From Chitinophagaceae bacterium (GTDB lineage Bacteria > Bacteroidota > Bacteroidia > Chitinophagales > Chitinophagaceae), in the NCBI GenBank assembly GCA_947447465.1, contig CANFKE010000010.1, forward strand, positions 1 to 64,000: a DNA stretch of 64,000 nt. Reading direction: 5' to 3'. The translations under genes and the position numbers were made by a program. The notes beneath the pieces are model-generated. The model made no database searches. It worked only from the letters and a program-made list of their open reading frames with translations, and was not told the origin of the DNA. This document shows positions 27,249-36,051 of the stretch, one piece after another. Position 1 is the first letter of the stretch. Each line of letters starts with the position of its first letter.

Positions 27249-28892
27249 CTATTTAGTTATGGTTACAATTGCATGCAGATCTATGGCTTTACCTACAATA
27301 TGTAGGATGTAATTTCCTGTGTTAATATCGGTGGAGATAGGTAGTGTATTAGCGCCATGTTTCAATAGTATTTCCTGATGTTGTATGGCTTCTCTGCCTG
27401 TTACATCTGTTAATGTGTAAACGGCTGTTCCGGGCTCTCCGTCAGCATAAAATCCGGCAGTGAATGACCCATTAGTTGGGTTAGGGTAGATGGTGCATTT
27501 ATGATCATCTTGTTCCTTTACATTTATCACAGAAAGAGGCAGACCGTTTGCGTCACACAGGCATCCTGTACGTTGCTCGTCGTGGCGGAACATCAGCCAG
27601 TCAGGGCCATGTCCGGCTCCCCAAGAAATGCAAAAAGCATAACCATAGTCATTGTAAGTTGAAGTATCGCTGCGACCTTTCCCGCATATCACAAATACAT
27701 CGAGTATGCCGTCGTGGTCGAAGTCAGCAATTACCGGAGCATTGCCTGATTCGAATATACTACTCGTGTTTCCCATGCTGTCTGCAGCATAAGCTCGGGT
27801 GTCGAAAGATCGTATCACGTTTCCTGACACTCCATCCAGAGAGATCACCTTTCCAAAGTAAGTAGCGAATGTAATGTCCTTGATGTTATCATTATTTACA
27901 TCGGCGGCAATGGTCCCTCTGAAATTAGTAAAGTCGGAAGGCGGGATGTATCGCCATAGTTCTACGTCATTCCTGTTCACTGCTCTTACCATCGTTCCGT
28001 CAGTGTAAATTATATCGAGATAGCCGTCGTTATCCAGATCAGCCAAAGTAATTGGTGCACCAATATAGCCGCCAGCAGGTTTTGAAACTGAATCTATCCA
28101 GCGAACGGAGCCATCAGCAGCATTAAGACAATACAGGAAACCGTCATAGTCACCAATAAGCAATTCTTTATGTCCATCTCTGAAAAGGTCGCCAGTTGCA
28201 GGTCCGTGATAGAGTAGATCGTGTGTGTAATATTTCCATTTCAGTGTATGGTCACTTGTTTTATAACACGCTATTCTGTTACTGTCATAGTTGAAGTCCC
28301 ATGTTGCTACAGTAAAAACAGTATCTGTATTACCGCAGGTAATTGTAGGTTCACTTTCAATAGCTGCATTCGCATCAACTGCAAGTGTCCAGCGAGTGGC
28401 GCCTGTTCTGCCGTCCATGCATTTTATATCTCCGAAAAATGTTCCATGCAATACTTCGGGGTATCCGTCATGGTCTATATCTATCATGCTAGGTGGAGAA
28501 TCTCCCCCTCCTGTTATCGTCTTCCATTGCACATATCCGGAATCGGCATCATAGCAAAAAGTAGTGTCCATGCATGATCCGGGTACAACTACTTTGTAGT
28601 TTCCATTATTGAAGGGGTCGAATAGTAATGGACCTGCGTCGTTGCAGCCACCTCCCGGTCCAGGTTGTGCATGTTTCCATTTAAGGGTCCCATTCTCTGC
28701 GTTCAGGCAATAGATATTACTGTCATTCCAATACGTTGCGAAGATGAGTTCCAGTTTACCATCGCCATCAACATCTTTTGCGGTCGTCTGCCCGAAACTT
28801 ACATCACGCAATTGATAGTGCCACTTAACAGATTGTGCAGTTGCATTTATGCTCAATGAAATAATTGTAAGTAAGCAGAAGATATATTTCAT
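27249..28892 (-). CDS. Secreted FG-GAP/PQQ-like beta-propeller protein with T9SS type A sorting domain
   Basis: A 547-residue exported protein. A signal peptide (about 1-20) is followed by repeats combining VCBS/FG-GAP-like calcium loops (DVDGDGKLE, DIDHDGYPE, DLDNDGYLD, DFDHDGILD) with PQQ-like blades (CLNAENGTLKWKH, CMDGRTGATRWTL, CLNAADGSVRWID). This makes a seven- or eight-bladed propeller up to about residue 455. The C-terminus (IYPNPTNGSF through TGNYILHIVG) is a T9SS type A sorting signal. It is likely a cell-surface or released binding protein with Ca2+ in the Asp-rich loops. No hydrolase motif is seen. It is preceded and followed by unrelated genes. Confidence 0.88.
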   Translation of the reverse strand: MKYIFCLLTIISLSINATAQSVKWHYQLRDVSFGQTTAKDVDGDGKLELIFATYWNDSNIYCLNAENGTLKWKHAQPGPGGGCNDAGPLLFDPFNNGNYKVVVPGSCMDTTFCYDADSGYVQWKTITGGGDSPPSMIDIDHDGYPEVLHGTFFGDIKCMDGRTGATRWTLAVDANAAIESEPTITCGNTDTVFTVATWDFNYDSNRIACYKTSDHTLKWKYYTHDLLYHGPATGDLFRDGHKELLIGDYDGFLYCLNAADGSVRWIDSVSKPAGGYIGAPITLADLDNDGYLDIIYTDGTMVRAVNRNDVELWRYIPPSDFTNFRGTIAADVNNDNIKDITFATYFGKVISLDGVSGNVIRSFDTRAYAADSMGNTSSIFESGNAPVIADFDHDGILDVFVICGKGRSDTSTYNDYGYAFCISWGAGHGPDWLMFRHDEQRTGCLCDANGLPLSVINVKEQDDHKCTIYPNPTNGSFTAGFYADGEPGTAVYTLTDVTGREAIQHQEILLKHGANTLPISTDINTGNYILHIVGKAIDLHAIVTITK

Positions 28893-29332
28893 ATGTAATC
28901 AGAATGTTTAGTAAAAATACAGTAATTCAGATCACTTTCAGTTAATATTCAGTTGTCTGGTAATAGTAAATCCTTATCATTCGGTCTAATAAATAAAGCG
29001 AAAAGTTGATCACAAATACAGATGCTAATTGAAACTATGTGTTTGATTGATGTCGTTCATGGCCAAATAATTTACCGTTCATGAACTTTTTCGACCGTTC
29101 GTGAACTTTATTTGGAATGAGTGGCGGTATGTGGATAGATTGCACCAAGTTTGATACCTAAACGAACGCTAGACAAAATACAAGGGTGATTTTATTTAGG
29201 TGTCAAGTGTTCTTTCGTTTTTGGCCCTTGTAAATAGATCTAAATCTTATTTATGCCTATGACGAAAAATATTACCCACCCAGTGCTCCGGTTCGTCCGG
29301 GGCATTTTCGTTTTATACTGCTTCTGAATTGA
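28893..29332. other. Intergenic region with paired GTTCRTGAAC palindromes
   Basis: A 440-nt stretch without a convincing gene. It contains two near-identical 16-bp boxes, ACCGTTCATGAACTTT at 29074-29089 and ACCGTTCGTGAACTTT at 29094-29109, spaced 20 bp start to start. Each is centred on a palindromic GTTCRTGAAC. Further right, at about 29286-29303, an imperfect stem-loop (GCTCCGG / CCGGGGC) lies just downstream of the small Cys-rich gene and could be its terminator. Confidence 0.6.
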
Positions 29333-29701
29333 CTACTTATAATGAGTTTCCGACCATTTGTCCAGCGTTCCAATTATTTCAACCTGTGTAATTTTCAGAT
29401 CGTTGAAAGCGACCACTGCATAACATTCCAGCTTGCATGTAGTGCATTTAGAATAGCAACATTCCGATTCTAAATTGTCAGGCAAAACATTGATATGATT
29501 ACCCTGTTTCCATTGATGGTAGGATGGATGAGCTCTGTCGAACCACAGAAGCATATCTCCCGGCTTATAATAATTGTCGTGAAAACGGGTATTGTCATTT
29601 CCGCTATAAGTGGCTCCAACGTGAGTCTGGGCACATATAACTGATGTTTTTCCGCAATTAGGGCAGATCGCATCGATCAATATCCAATTGTAAGCACCCA
29701 T
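29333..29701 (-). CDS. Small Cys-rich, probably zinc-binding protein of unknown function
   Basis: A 122-residue protein without signal peptide. CPNCGK at about residues 13-18 resembles a zinc-ribbon knuckle. A second cluster, CCYSKCTTCKLEC at about 81-93, supplies five more Cys. Between them is a His/Asp/Trp-rich section (DMLLWFDRAHPSYHQW). The likely role is metal binding, with no assigned family. The composition resembles the neighbours, and the ATG start is good. I believe it is a real gene but am not certain. Confidence 0.6.
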   Translation of the reverse strand: MGAYNWILIDAICPNCGKTSVICAQTHVGATYSGNDNTRFHDNYYKPGDMLLWFDRAHPSYHQWKQGNHINVLPDNLESECCYSKCTTCKLECYAVVAFNDLKITQVEIIGTLDKWSETHYK

Positions 29702-29827
29702 AAATTGAAACTAAACGTTGAATAGGTAGGACCCAATATAAAAATAAAGTCACGTTCGCTTAATGGCGACTACCAGAGGCAGCGCAATTAAAACGTTCGT
29801 GACCTGTAATAAACTGAGGACTATTAA

Positions 29828-30211
29828 TTAGTAATTTCTGTTGAAGTTGCTCTTGTAGCCACCTTCGCTATTAGCATTATTGTAGCCACCAGGTCTTGGT
29901 GTTCTTGGTTTGAACGGACGACCGCCTGGACTAGTACCATAAGCCGGTTTTTGCGAACCTCTGGTATTAGTACTTTGCTTAGCTTCTTTTACAGAAATGA
30001 TGTTGCCTTCAAAATAGCTCATGTCCAGATTGTCGATAGCATCCTGAGAACAACCAAGGCTGCTCATTTCAACAAATCCAAAGCCTCTAGACATACCGGT
30101 TGCATTATCAAAGATAACTTTACTTGACATGACCTCACCAAACTCAGCAAACAAGACTCTAAGAGCGTCAGCGGTGGTTTCAGGGTTAAGATTTCCAACG
30201 AAAATGTTCAT
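29828..30211 (-). CDS. RRM-domain RNA-binding protein
   Basis: A 127-residue protein with one RNA recognition motif. RNP2 is IFVGNL at residues 3-8 and RNP1 is RGFGFVEM at about 42-49, with the aromatic residues that stack on RNA bases. The tail (about 85-127) is Gly/Arg/Asn/Pro-rich and disordered. Such short RRM proteins in Bacteroidota and cyanobacteria resemble eukaryotic glycine-rich RNA-binding proteins and are often stress- or cold-related; that link is not shown here. Its promoter region holds a perfect 9-bp inverted repeat. Confidence 0.92.
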   Translation of the reverse strand: MNIFVGNLNPETTADALRVLFAEFGEVMSSKVIFDNATGMSRGFGFVEMSSLGCSQDAIDNLDMSYFEGNIISVKEAKQSTNTRGSQKPAYGTSPGGRPFKPRTPRPGGYNNANSEGGYKSNFNRNY

Positions 30212-30263
30212 ATGTTTATATAGATAAACTAATGGTTAGGTAAAAAAGAGAATAGTAGTAGTT

Positions 30264-30290
30264 CAAATTTAACGCATTTTGTGCGTTAAA
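30264..30290 (-). promoter_or_regulatory. RRM gene promoter -7 element overlapping a perfect palindrome
   Basis: On the minus strand, TAAATTTG (30264-30271) matches the -7 consensus. It overlaps one arm of the perfect 9-bp inverted repeat TTTAACGCA-N5-TGCGTTAAA (30268-30290). A TTTG lies 24 nt upstream of the -7 element, a rather wide spacing. The palindrome fits an operator between -33 and -7; a role as an RNA hairpin is less likely because it is largely upstream of the expected start. Confidence 0.5.
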
Positions 30291-30302
30291 TAAAACAAAT
30301 GA

Positions 30303-30326
30303 CCCGATCTTTTTTATGGGATCGGG
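30303..30326 (-). terminator. Hairpin downstream of the LytTR regulator gene
   Basis: A 7-bp stem (CCCGATC / GATCGGG) with a 10-nt T-rich loop, followed on the minus strand by a T-rich stretch. It separates the LytTR gene from the RRM promoter. Confidence 0.45.
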
Positions 30327-30417
30327 CTTCAAAATAAAGGAATAAACTACAATTAATGAAAAACAGGTTTGATTTTTAATGTATTCAAGCCAGTTTTTAA
30401 ATGCTAATACCGATAAT

Positions 30418-31155
30418 TTACCAACCCAATACTGTTTTCAATTTGGCCATTCCGCTCTTACTTACCAGTGCTTTGGCACCACAATGTAATAATGCCACAT
30501 GGCTTTCTTTTTCATAAGGTTCAATTCTTGAAAGCTGGCTTACAGGTATCAGGTATGAGCGGTGTACACGGATAAATTGTTGAGGGTCGAGGGTTTGCTC
30601 AATGTGCGAAAGGGTGCTTTTTTTAAGATAGGTACCATCTTTGGTCACGATCTTTACATAGTCGTCACTGGCCTCTATGTAAAATATATCCTGAGCAGGG
30701 ATGATCCTGATAAAGCCATTGTCTTTTACCACTAATCTATGCTGATATCCTTCATTGACATTGTTTTCGATCACGGGAGCTACAGATGGCAGTTTTTTAT
30801 CGGCAGCCTGTTGCAGCCACTTTTGCATAGCTCTGTCAAAACGGTCTCTGGTAACCGGTTTCAGGATATAATCTATAGCATGCGTTTCGAAAGCTTTAAG
30901 GGCATATTCGTCGAATGCGGTAGTGAAAATTACAGACGGAGGATTGTCTAATAATTCCAGCATCTCAAATCCATTGACGCGAGGCATCTGAATGTCGAGG
31001 AATATCAGATCAGGCTTAAGTTCCTGTATGGCTTTGAATCCTTCAAATCCGTCGGCGCATTCAGCAACGATCTCTATTTGGGTATAAGGTTGTAACAGTG
31101 ATCGGATCAATTGTCTTGCCAACTGTTCATCGTCTATTAATATTACTTTATACAT
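30418..31155 (-). CDS. LytTR-family response regulator
   Basis: A 245-residue two-component regulator. The receiver domain (1-120) has the acidic pair at 8-9, phospho-acceptor Asp54 in FLDIQMPRVNG and conserved Lys98. The LytTR DNA-binding domain covers about 140-245 (RLVVKDNGFIRIIPAQDIFYIEASDDYVKI through FIRVHRSYLIP). LytTR regulators bind direct repeats and often control envelope or extracellular-polymer genes. The gene overlaps the upstream sensor kinase by 8 nt, so the two form a translationally coupled pair. Confidence 0.95.
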   Translation of the reverse strand: MYKVILIDDEQLARQLIRSLLQPYTQIEIVAECADGFEGFKAIQELKPDLIFLDIQMPRVNGFEMLELLDNPPSVIFTTAFDEYALKAFETHAIDYILKPVTRDRFDRAMQKWLQQAADKKLPSVAPVIENNVNEGYQHRLVVKDNGFIRIIPAQDIFYIEASDDYVKIVTKDGTYLKKSTLSHIEQTLDPQQFIRVHRSYLIPVSQLSRIEPYEKESHVALLHCGAKALVSKSGMAKLKTVLGW

Positions 31156-32188
31156 GGTTTTGTGGTATTTTCAGAATTGTTGTAAAATTTTGACCGTCAT
31201 TGCTTGTTTCTAACAGGTCGGTTCGTGCATAGAGCAAATATAACCGGCGCCCTACGCCCTTTAGTCCGAAGCCGGTACCTTTAGGAGGCATATAATTTAT
31301 ATCGTAAGGATTGGTAATAGTGAGCATCAGCGTATTGTCTTCTTCTTTTATATTAATGCTTATCTGCACCTTACCTGTCTTTCCGTACAAACCGAATTTT
31401 ATGGCGTTTTCCAAAATAGGCTGAAACAGGAAAGGAGGTATCGTAGCTTTTTCGCTGTAATCTTTTTCAAAAGAAACACTAAGCCTGTCACCAAAACGAA
31501 CAGACTCAATAGCCAGATAAGATTCAATATAAACGATCTCCTCGTTTACAGAAATGATATCTTCTCCTTCTCTTTTTACTGATCCTCTCAGGAAGTCAGA
31601 TAATTTCCCGATCATTTCCTGAGCTTTATCGGGTGATATCATTACCAATGCATTGATAGAATTGAGGCTATTATATAAAAAGTGCGGTTGCAATTGCTGA
31701 CGCAGTTTGAATAATTCAGCTTCCTTTAATAATTCAGCGGCATCATTATGTTGCAGAAATCGGCTGTTGAGCGCCTGCATATTTTTTCTTAACGCCGCAT
31801 TTGTTGACATCCAGCTATAGAATATCCAGATGATTATGAACCTGATAGGCAATGTGCTGCGCAACCATATGAAATAGTTAGTGCTATTCGTATCCTTTTT
31901 TACGATCCAATTCAGTAATTGCACCTCGCTGAATGTAGATAGGAATGCAAAAGCGAAAGCTATGAGAATGGAATAGGAGTAAAGAGTTACTTTGGTAGGG
32001 TAGGCTTTTATTAGTAACATGATACTCCATACAGATAGACTGATAACCAGTAGGTTGCATACAGCGTCATTAATGGCTATATTCCATGTGAAGTTAAAAA
32101 GATCATGTAAAATAAACACATGCTTTACTGCAGCAAGTAGTGCCAACAGTAATATGAAGAAGTGTATATTTTTATTGAAAAAGCGCAA
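31148..32188 (-). CDS. LytS-like sensor histidine kinase
   Basis: A 346-residue inner-membrane kinase. Four hydrophobic segments lie in the first 130 residues. The His_kinase (LytS/YehU) motif LRQQLQPHFLYNSLNSI puts the phosphorylated His at 169. A C-terminal HATPase with PPFLFQPILENAIKFG and GTGFGLKGVGRRL follows. There is no obvious extracellular sensor domain, so membrane stress or a partner protein is the likely input. The start appears to be TTG at 32186-32188, with no upstream in-frame ATG seen. It overlaps the LytTR gene by 8 nt, and DUF4288 and LiaF-like genes precede it. Confidence 0.93.
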   Translation of the reverse strand: MRFFNKNIHFFILLLALLAAVKHVFILHDLFNFTWNIAINDAVCNLLVISLSVWSIMLLIKAYPTKVTLYSYSILIAFAFAFLSTFSEVQLLNWIVKKDTNSTNYFIWLRSTLPIRFIIIWIFYSWMSTNAALRKNMQALNSRFLQHNDAAELLKEAELFKLRQQLQPHFLYNSLNSINALVMISPDKAQEMIGKLSDFLRGSVKREGEDIISVNEEIVYIESYLAIESVRFGDRLSVSFEKDYSEKATIPPFLFQPILENAIKFGLYGKTGKVQISINIKEEDNTLMLTITNPYDINYMPPKGTGFGLKGVGRRLYLLYARTDLLETSNDGQNFTTILKIPQNHV

Positions 32189-32298
32189 TTTGTGTTATTG
32201 AAAAATTTAATTTGAAAGTATGGTAAGGACTTATTTTATTTCTTTTGCTACTACTTCCTGTATTATTTCAGAAAAGTAGCCTGACCCTTTTGGGTATC

Positions 32299-32343
32299 AG
32301 AAAGTAAAAACCAGGTGATAAGTATCACCGGTCTTTACTTTCT
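32299..32343. terminator. Long imperfect hairpin between DUF4288 and the kinase gene
   Basis: Arms AGAAAGTAAAAACCAGGTGATA and its near-complement close a 45-nt hairpin with very few mismatches. On the plus strand it is followed by a T run; on the minus strand, the direction of the flanking genes, no T run follows. It may separate the LiaF-like/DUF4288 transcript from the kinase, or act as a processing site. Confidence 0.45.
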
Positions 32344-32365
32344 ATCACTTTTTTTCCTGGTTCTA

Positions 32366-32662
32366 TTACGCTGTCCAAAGTGGAGCGGCTACCATTTCCG
32401 GCTCGTGTACCATTGAAAACAGTAGTCCGCCGTTTTTGAGTTCAATAGGTTGTAAGTCTTTTACCGCAAGCATTCTCCAGCAAATAGTGCGGCCATGTCT
32501 GTCTATAAATGTTGCTTCTTCACCCATTCCTGCTTTTCTTGCTTCTGCCAGTGCTGTATCTCTGCTATCTGCATAGACCAATCTCCATTGTTCCTCATAT
32601 TGATCTGTTGGCAGGCCTTCACATTCTATCCGGTAAATGATCTGTGCTGTAAATGATTGCAT
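32366..32662 (-). CDS. DUF4288 domain protein
   Basis: A 98-residue cytoplasmic protein. The opening FTAQIIYRIEC followed by QYEEQWRLVYADSRDTALAEARKAGMGEEATF matches the DUF4288 family, small proteins of unknown function common in Bacteroidota. There is no signal peptide or metal site. It starts 35 nt after the LiaF-like gene in the same direction and lies upstream of the LytS/LytTR pair, so it may belong to the same regulatory unit. Confidence 0.75.
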   Translation of the reverse strand: MQSFTAQIIYRIECEGLPTDQYEEQWRLVYADSRDTALAEARKAGMGEEATFIDRHGRTICWRMLAVKDLQPIELKNGGLLFSMVHEPEMVAAPLWTA

Positions 32663-32697
32663 ATGTGTGTGTTTGAGTGGTTAATTATGTTTTCAGT

Positions 32698-33456
32698 TTA
32701 ATAAGATTTCATTTCAATGTTGCCGAAGGCGCAAGATCCACGGAGAATCAGCGTCTTTTTTATCTCTGTATTTTGTGCAGTTTGTATGCTTCTTTCATCC
32801 TCTACATTGCCAAATGACGGGCTGATCTCGTTTTGTATGTGCCAGTGAGATGGAACGATGATCTCTACACCGCCAAATGATACTCTGAGGTCTAGGATAG
32901 CCGTTTCTTCTATGTCCGCTTGCATGAAGTTCAGTTCACAGCCACCAAAGGTCACAGATACGGTGCCACCTTTGAAATCTTTAGAAGTGACCATCTCTTT
33001 TCTTCCTCCGAATGTAACATCAATGTTCAGGTTGCTATCTGTTGAAACCGAATTGTTGACCCTGAAGTTAGGTGCGCAGTTTTTTCTTTTCGGGCGAAGT
33101 GCTATGGCCAATCCGCCTATGATCAATGCTGCGGGCCAGATATAGTCGTTGTATTGAGGGTAATAGTCATCTATGAGGTTTGCACCACCTATGATGCAGA
33201 GGATCCACCAGGCTGAATTACGAAATCCATTTTTTACACCTATAAGTAAACCAATGATGATCATGATAAATGGCCACTCGGTCATCCAGTCGAATGGAAT
33301 ATGCAGTGCAAGCTTCAGTATCCAGAGTAAGCCAAGTATAGCAACACCTATTCCGAAGAATGCTCTGCCTCTTTGCCTGCGTTCAAGATGCTCTTTCATT
33401 TGCTCTTGCCACTGAGGGTCATTCCAGTCTCTATTTCTAAAATTACGTTTGCGCAT
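32698..33456 (-). CDS. LiaF/DUF5668-type envelope stress membrane protein
   Basis: A 252-residue inner-membrane protein. A charged N-terminus (about 1-32) is followed by four short hydrophobic segments between about 33 and 120. A soluble beta-strand domain with repeated VSFGGVEI/VTFGGCELNF/SFGNVE motifs (about 135-252) follows. This domain resembles the C-terminal domain of LiaF, which inhibits the LiaS kinase until cell-envelope stress. The neighbouring LytS-like kinase and LytTR regulator on the same strand make a LiaF-like sensing role plausible. Whether it inhibits that kinase is inference. Confidence 0.82.
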   Translation of the reverse strand: MRKRNFRNRDWNDPQWQEQMKEHLERRQRGRAFFGIGVAILGLLWILKLALHIPFDWMTEWPFIMIIIGLLIGVKNGFRNSAWWILCIIGGANLIDDYYPQYNDYIWPAALIIGGLAIALRPKRKNCAPNFRVNNSVSTDSNLNIDVTFGGRKEMVTSKDFKGGTVSVTFGGCELNFMQADIEETAILDLRVSFGGVEIIVPSHWHIQNEISPSFGNVEDERSIQTAQNTEIKKTLILRGSCAFGNIEMKSY

Positions 33457-33688
33457 ATAGTTGTTATTGATGACCCAAAAGTAATTACAGCAAATTCCGT
33501 GCGAAAGTCTAATTAGGCGAGAAAAATATTAGTGTCGGTAAGTGGTGATTATCTGTCGGTAAGCACTATGACAGGCATATTAATTAATATTTATTATGTA
33601 AAATATTATCGATTCTCCAGACAGATACTATCTAAGGGTGATAAGAAGAATTTAATTTAATATATACTTATCTGGTCTAGGTAATTCG

Positions 33689-33696
33689 TACTTTTG
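33689..33696 (+). promoter_or_regulatory. Possible -7 element for the TPR histidine kinase gene
   Basis: TACTTTTG matches TAnnTTTG, 32 nt upstream of the ATG at 33729. No clear TTTG is found at the right spacing. The site supports starting the gene at 33729 and not at the upstream TTG at 33705. Confidence 0.45.
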
Positions 33697-33728
33697 CACC
33701 GCCTTTGAAAGCGATCACAAATTCTTCT

Positions 33729-35777
33729 ATGCACCTGAAAAACCGACGTTGCTGGTTATTTCTACACCTATTCACTATATGTCTGCTACACATCGTTGTA
33801 CTTTCCTCTTGCAATTTTTCCAAAACAGCGTCTGATAATTCAAGATATTTTGATAGTGTACTACACATTGCCAATTCTAAATTTGACATTCAACAATCAG
33901 ACAGCATTTTCTCTTTTATAGATAAGTCATGGAGCGCCTTTCCTCATCCAGATGAAAGGGATATGTTCAAAAAGTACAAATTCAGATCCGACGTTTATTT
34001 TGGGATAATGAATTACCATAAGGCACTTATCAATATAGACAGTGCTATTGGTTTCATAGCTGCAGATAAGGAGAAGTACAAAAATGAGTATTCGGACGCA
34101 CTGTTTGTGAAGGGTAATCTGCTGCTCGATCTCAATGAATATGACAAATCGTTTCAGCAATTGTATATGGGTAAAGTATTTGTTCAGAAATATCTGGATA
34201 CTTGTGCCTATGCAAGGTATAGCCGTTGCCTGGCGTCTGTTTGTTTTATACAATATAAGTACAAAGAGTCGATCGTTTATCTGAAAGAGGAATTTGAGCA
34301 GGCGGGGAGTTGTAAGGATGCTGACTTTCAATGGGCGTTTGTTGAAAGACAGGGTAGTCTTGATAATATAGGTATCTGTTTTGAAAATATCGGTCAATAT
34401 GATAGTGCAATAGCGTACTACAATAAGGCATTGGCATTTATCTCTGAAAATGAAGGTCGGTATTCAGATAAAGCGGACGATATCAAAATCTGCAAGGCGG
34501 TAATCAATGGCAATTTGGGAGGCGTGTATATGAAAGTAGGCAACAATACTGCTGCCGAAAAGTTATTGAAGAACAATATAGAGATCAATACCAGTCATGG
34601 TCAAATGAACCAGGATGGACGTTTGACCACCATGAAGCTTTCAAGGATGTACATGAAGCAAGGACACTTTGATCAAGCTGAAAAAATAGTACATGATCTC
34701 AGAATGTTATTAGATACTATTCCTAATACAGAAGAGATGGCATGGTTGAAGCTGGCTACAGACTATTATGATACTATAGGAGATGCATCACATGCTTATC
34801 ATTACTTCAAGCAATATATCAAGCTCAGGGATTCCGGAGACGCTACAAGGAAGGAATTACCCGGGGCAGACTTCAATAAGACATTCGATCATTTGAATCA
34901 GGCAGGTGAGATAGCTTCACTTAAAAAGGAAAAGACCTATGCTAACAGGTTCCTTTTTGTATCGGTGGTACTTTCTGTAATGGCTGTTATCATTATTTAC
35001 CTGGTATGGAATAATAATCGCCAGTCGAAACAAAATCTGGAACGTCAGAAAGAGCTGAATAAACAGATCAGCACACATAACATTACTATGCAGAAAACGC
35101 TGAATGCATTGGAGCAAAGTCAGCAAAACAATACCAGAATGATGCGCGTGGTGGCGCATGATCTGCATAACCCGGTAGCTGCAATGGTAAGTCTTATAGA
35201 TCTGCTGCGGGATGGTGAATATGATGATGAACAGAAGGAAATGTTCGAGATGTTGGCCATTTCGGGTAATAATGCACTAAAGCTGATCGGGGACATTCTG
35301 CATGCCAAGCCGGCAATGGACATGGAGCGACTGGAACTTGATGAACTTGTATCGTACAGTACAGGGTTAATGCAATATCGAGCTAATGAAAAGAAGCAAA
35401 CATTGATCCTCAAAGTTGTTCCCGTAATTGTAATGGCCGACAGAGAGAAGATATGGCGGGTGATCAATAACCTGATCGTCAATGCTATTAAGTTTAGTCA
35501 CACCGGAAAGAAGATCGAGATCGTTTTGCAAAAGAAAGATGGTCATGCCATATTGAGCGTCAAAGATGAAGGGGTAGGTATGTCGCCCATTTTGAGTGGT
35601 GAGATATTTCAACATTTTGCATTAGGTGGCAGGATCGGCACATCGGGTGAGGAATCTTTCGGCTTAGGGTTATCTATATCCAAGCAGATCATAGATGCTC
35701 ATGGTGGTAAGATATGGTTCGAATCGGAAGTAGGAAAAGGCACTACTTTTTATGTTGAATTGAAAAGCGTAGCATAG
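33729..35777 (+). CDS. TPR-containing sensor histidine kinase
   Basis: A 682-residue kinase. A signal or anchor segment (WLFLHLFTICLLHIVVLSSC) ends in a lipobox-like LSSC near residue 28. About seven TPR-like helical pairs fill 50-380. A transmembrane segment lies at about 408-426, then a coiled-coil linker and a HisKA domain with RVVAHDLHNPVAAM (His near 477). HATPase motifs include the N-box NLIVNAIKFS, DEGVGM and GLGLSISKQI. The TPR part would be periplasmic. There is no receiver domain and no adjacent regulator, so its partner is unknown. The ATG at 33729 is preferred to a TTG at 33705. Confidence 0.9.
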   Translation: MHLKNRRCWLFLHLFTICLLHIVVLSSCNFSKTASDNSRYFDSVLHIANSKFDIQQSDSIFSFIDKSWSAFPHPDERDMFKKYKFRSDVYFGIMNYHKALINIDSAIGFIAADKEKYKNEYSDALFVKGNLLLDLNEYDKSFQQLYMGKVFVQKYLDTCAYARYSRCLASVCFIQYKYKESIVYLKEEFEQAGSCKDADFQWAFVERQGSLDNIGICFENIGQYDSAIAYYNKALAFISENEGRYSDKADDIKICKAVINGNLGGVYMKVGNNTAAEKLLKNNIEINTSHGQMNQDGRLTTMKLSRMYMKQGHFDQAEKIVHDLRMLLDTIPNTEEMAWLKLATDYYDTIGDASHAYHYFKQYIKLRDSGDATRKELPGADFNKTFDHLNQAGEIASLKKEKTYANRFLFVSVVLSVMAVIIIYLVWNNNRQSKQNLERQKELNKQISTHNITMQKTLNALEQSQQNNTRMMRVVAHDLHNPVAAMVSLIDLLRDGEYDDEQKEMFEMLAISGNNALKLIGDILHAKPAMDMERLELDELVSYSTGLMQYRANEKKQTLILKVVPVIVMADREKIWRVINNLIVNAIKFSHTGKKIEIVLQKKDGHAILSVKDEGVGMSPILSGEIFQHFALGGRIGTSGEESFGLGLSISKQIIDAHGGKIWFESEVGKGTTFYVELKSVA

Positions 35778-36051
35778 GCTAGTTGACTTTTCAAATGTTA
35801 CTTTTCCTATTCAATTGTACACTTCAACCTATTGCTCATCACGAGCAATTAATTATCAGCAATTGAATTTTCTGCAATAAAACATATGAACGATTAAAAT
35901 AAAATAATAAAATTATATAAGAAACTTATGCATGAGTTATCCACATTCTGAAAAGGGTAGGTAATGCGAAAGAAGATTTTATCAAAAAAATGGTACTTTG
36001 CAGTATAAATTTACATTAACCACAAGGGCTAACCTTTTAAAATCAAACAAA
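35778..36051. other. Intergenic region before the 68-residue protein gene
   Basis: A 274-nt AT-rich stretch. It contains a 7-bp stem-loop (ATTGCTC / GAGCAAT, 35831-35849) that may weakly end the kinase transcript. TACTTTG at 35994-36000 resembles a -7 element one base short. Nothing else was recognised. Confidence 0.4.

Noticed and set aside
29074..29109. LexA (SOS) boxes
   Set aside because: Known boxes of the Gram-positive type are GAAC-N4-GTTC; here the half-sites are in the opposite order (GTTC..GAAC), and no SOS gene is adjacent.
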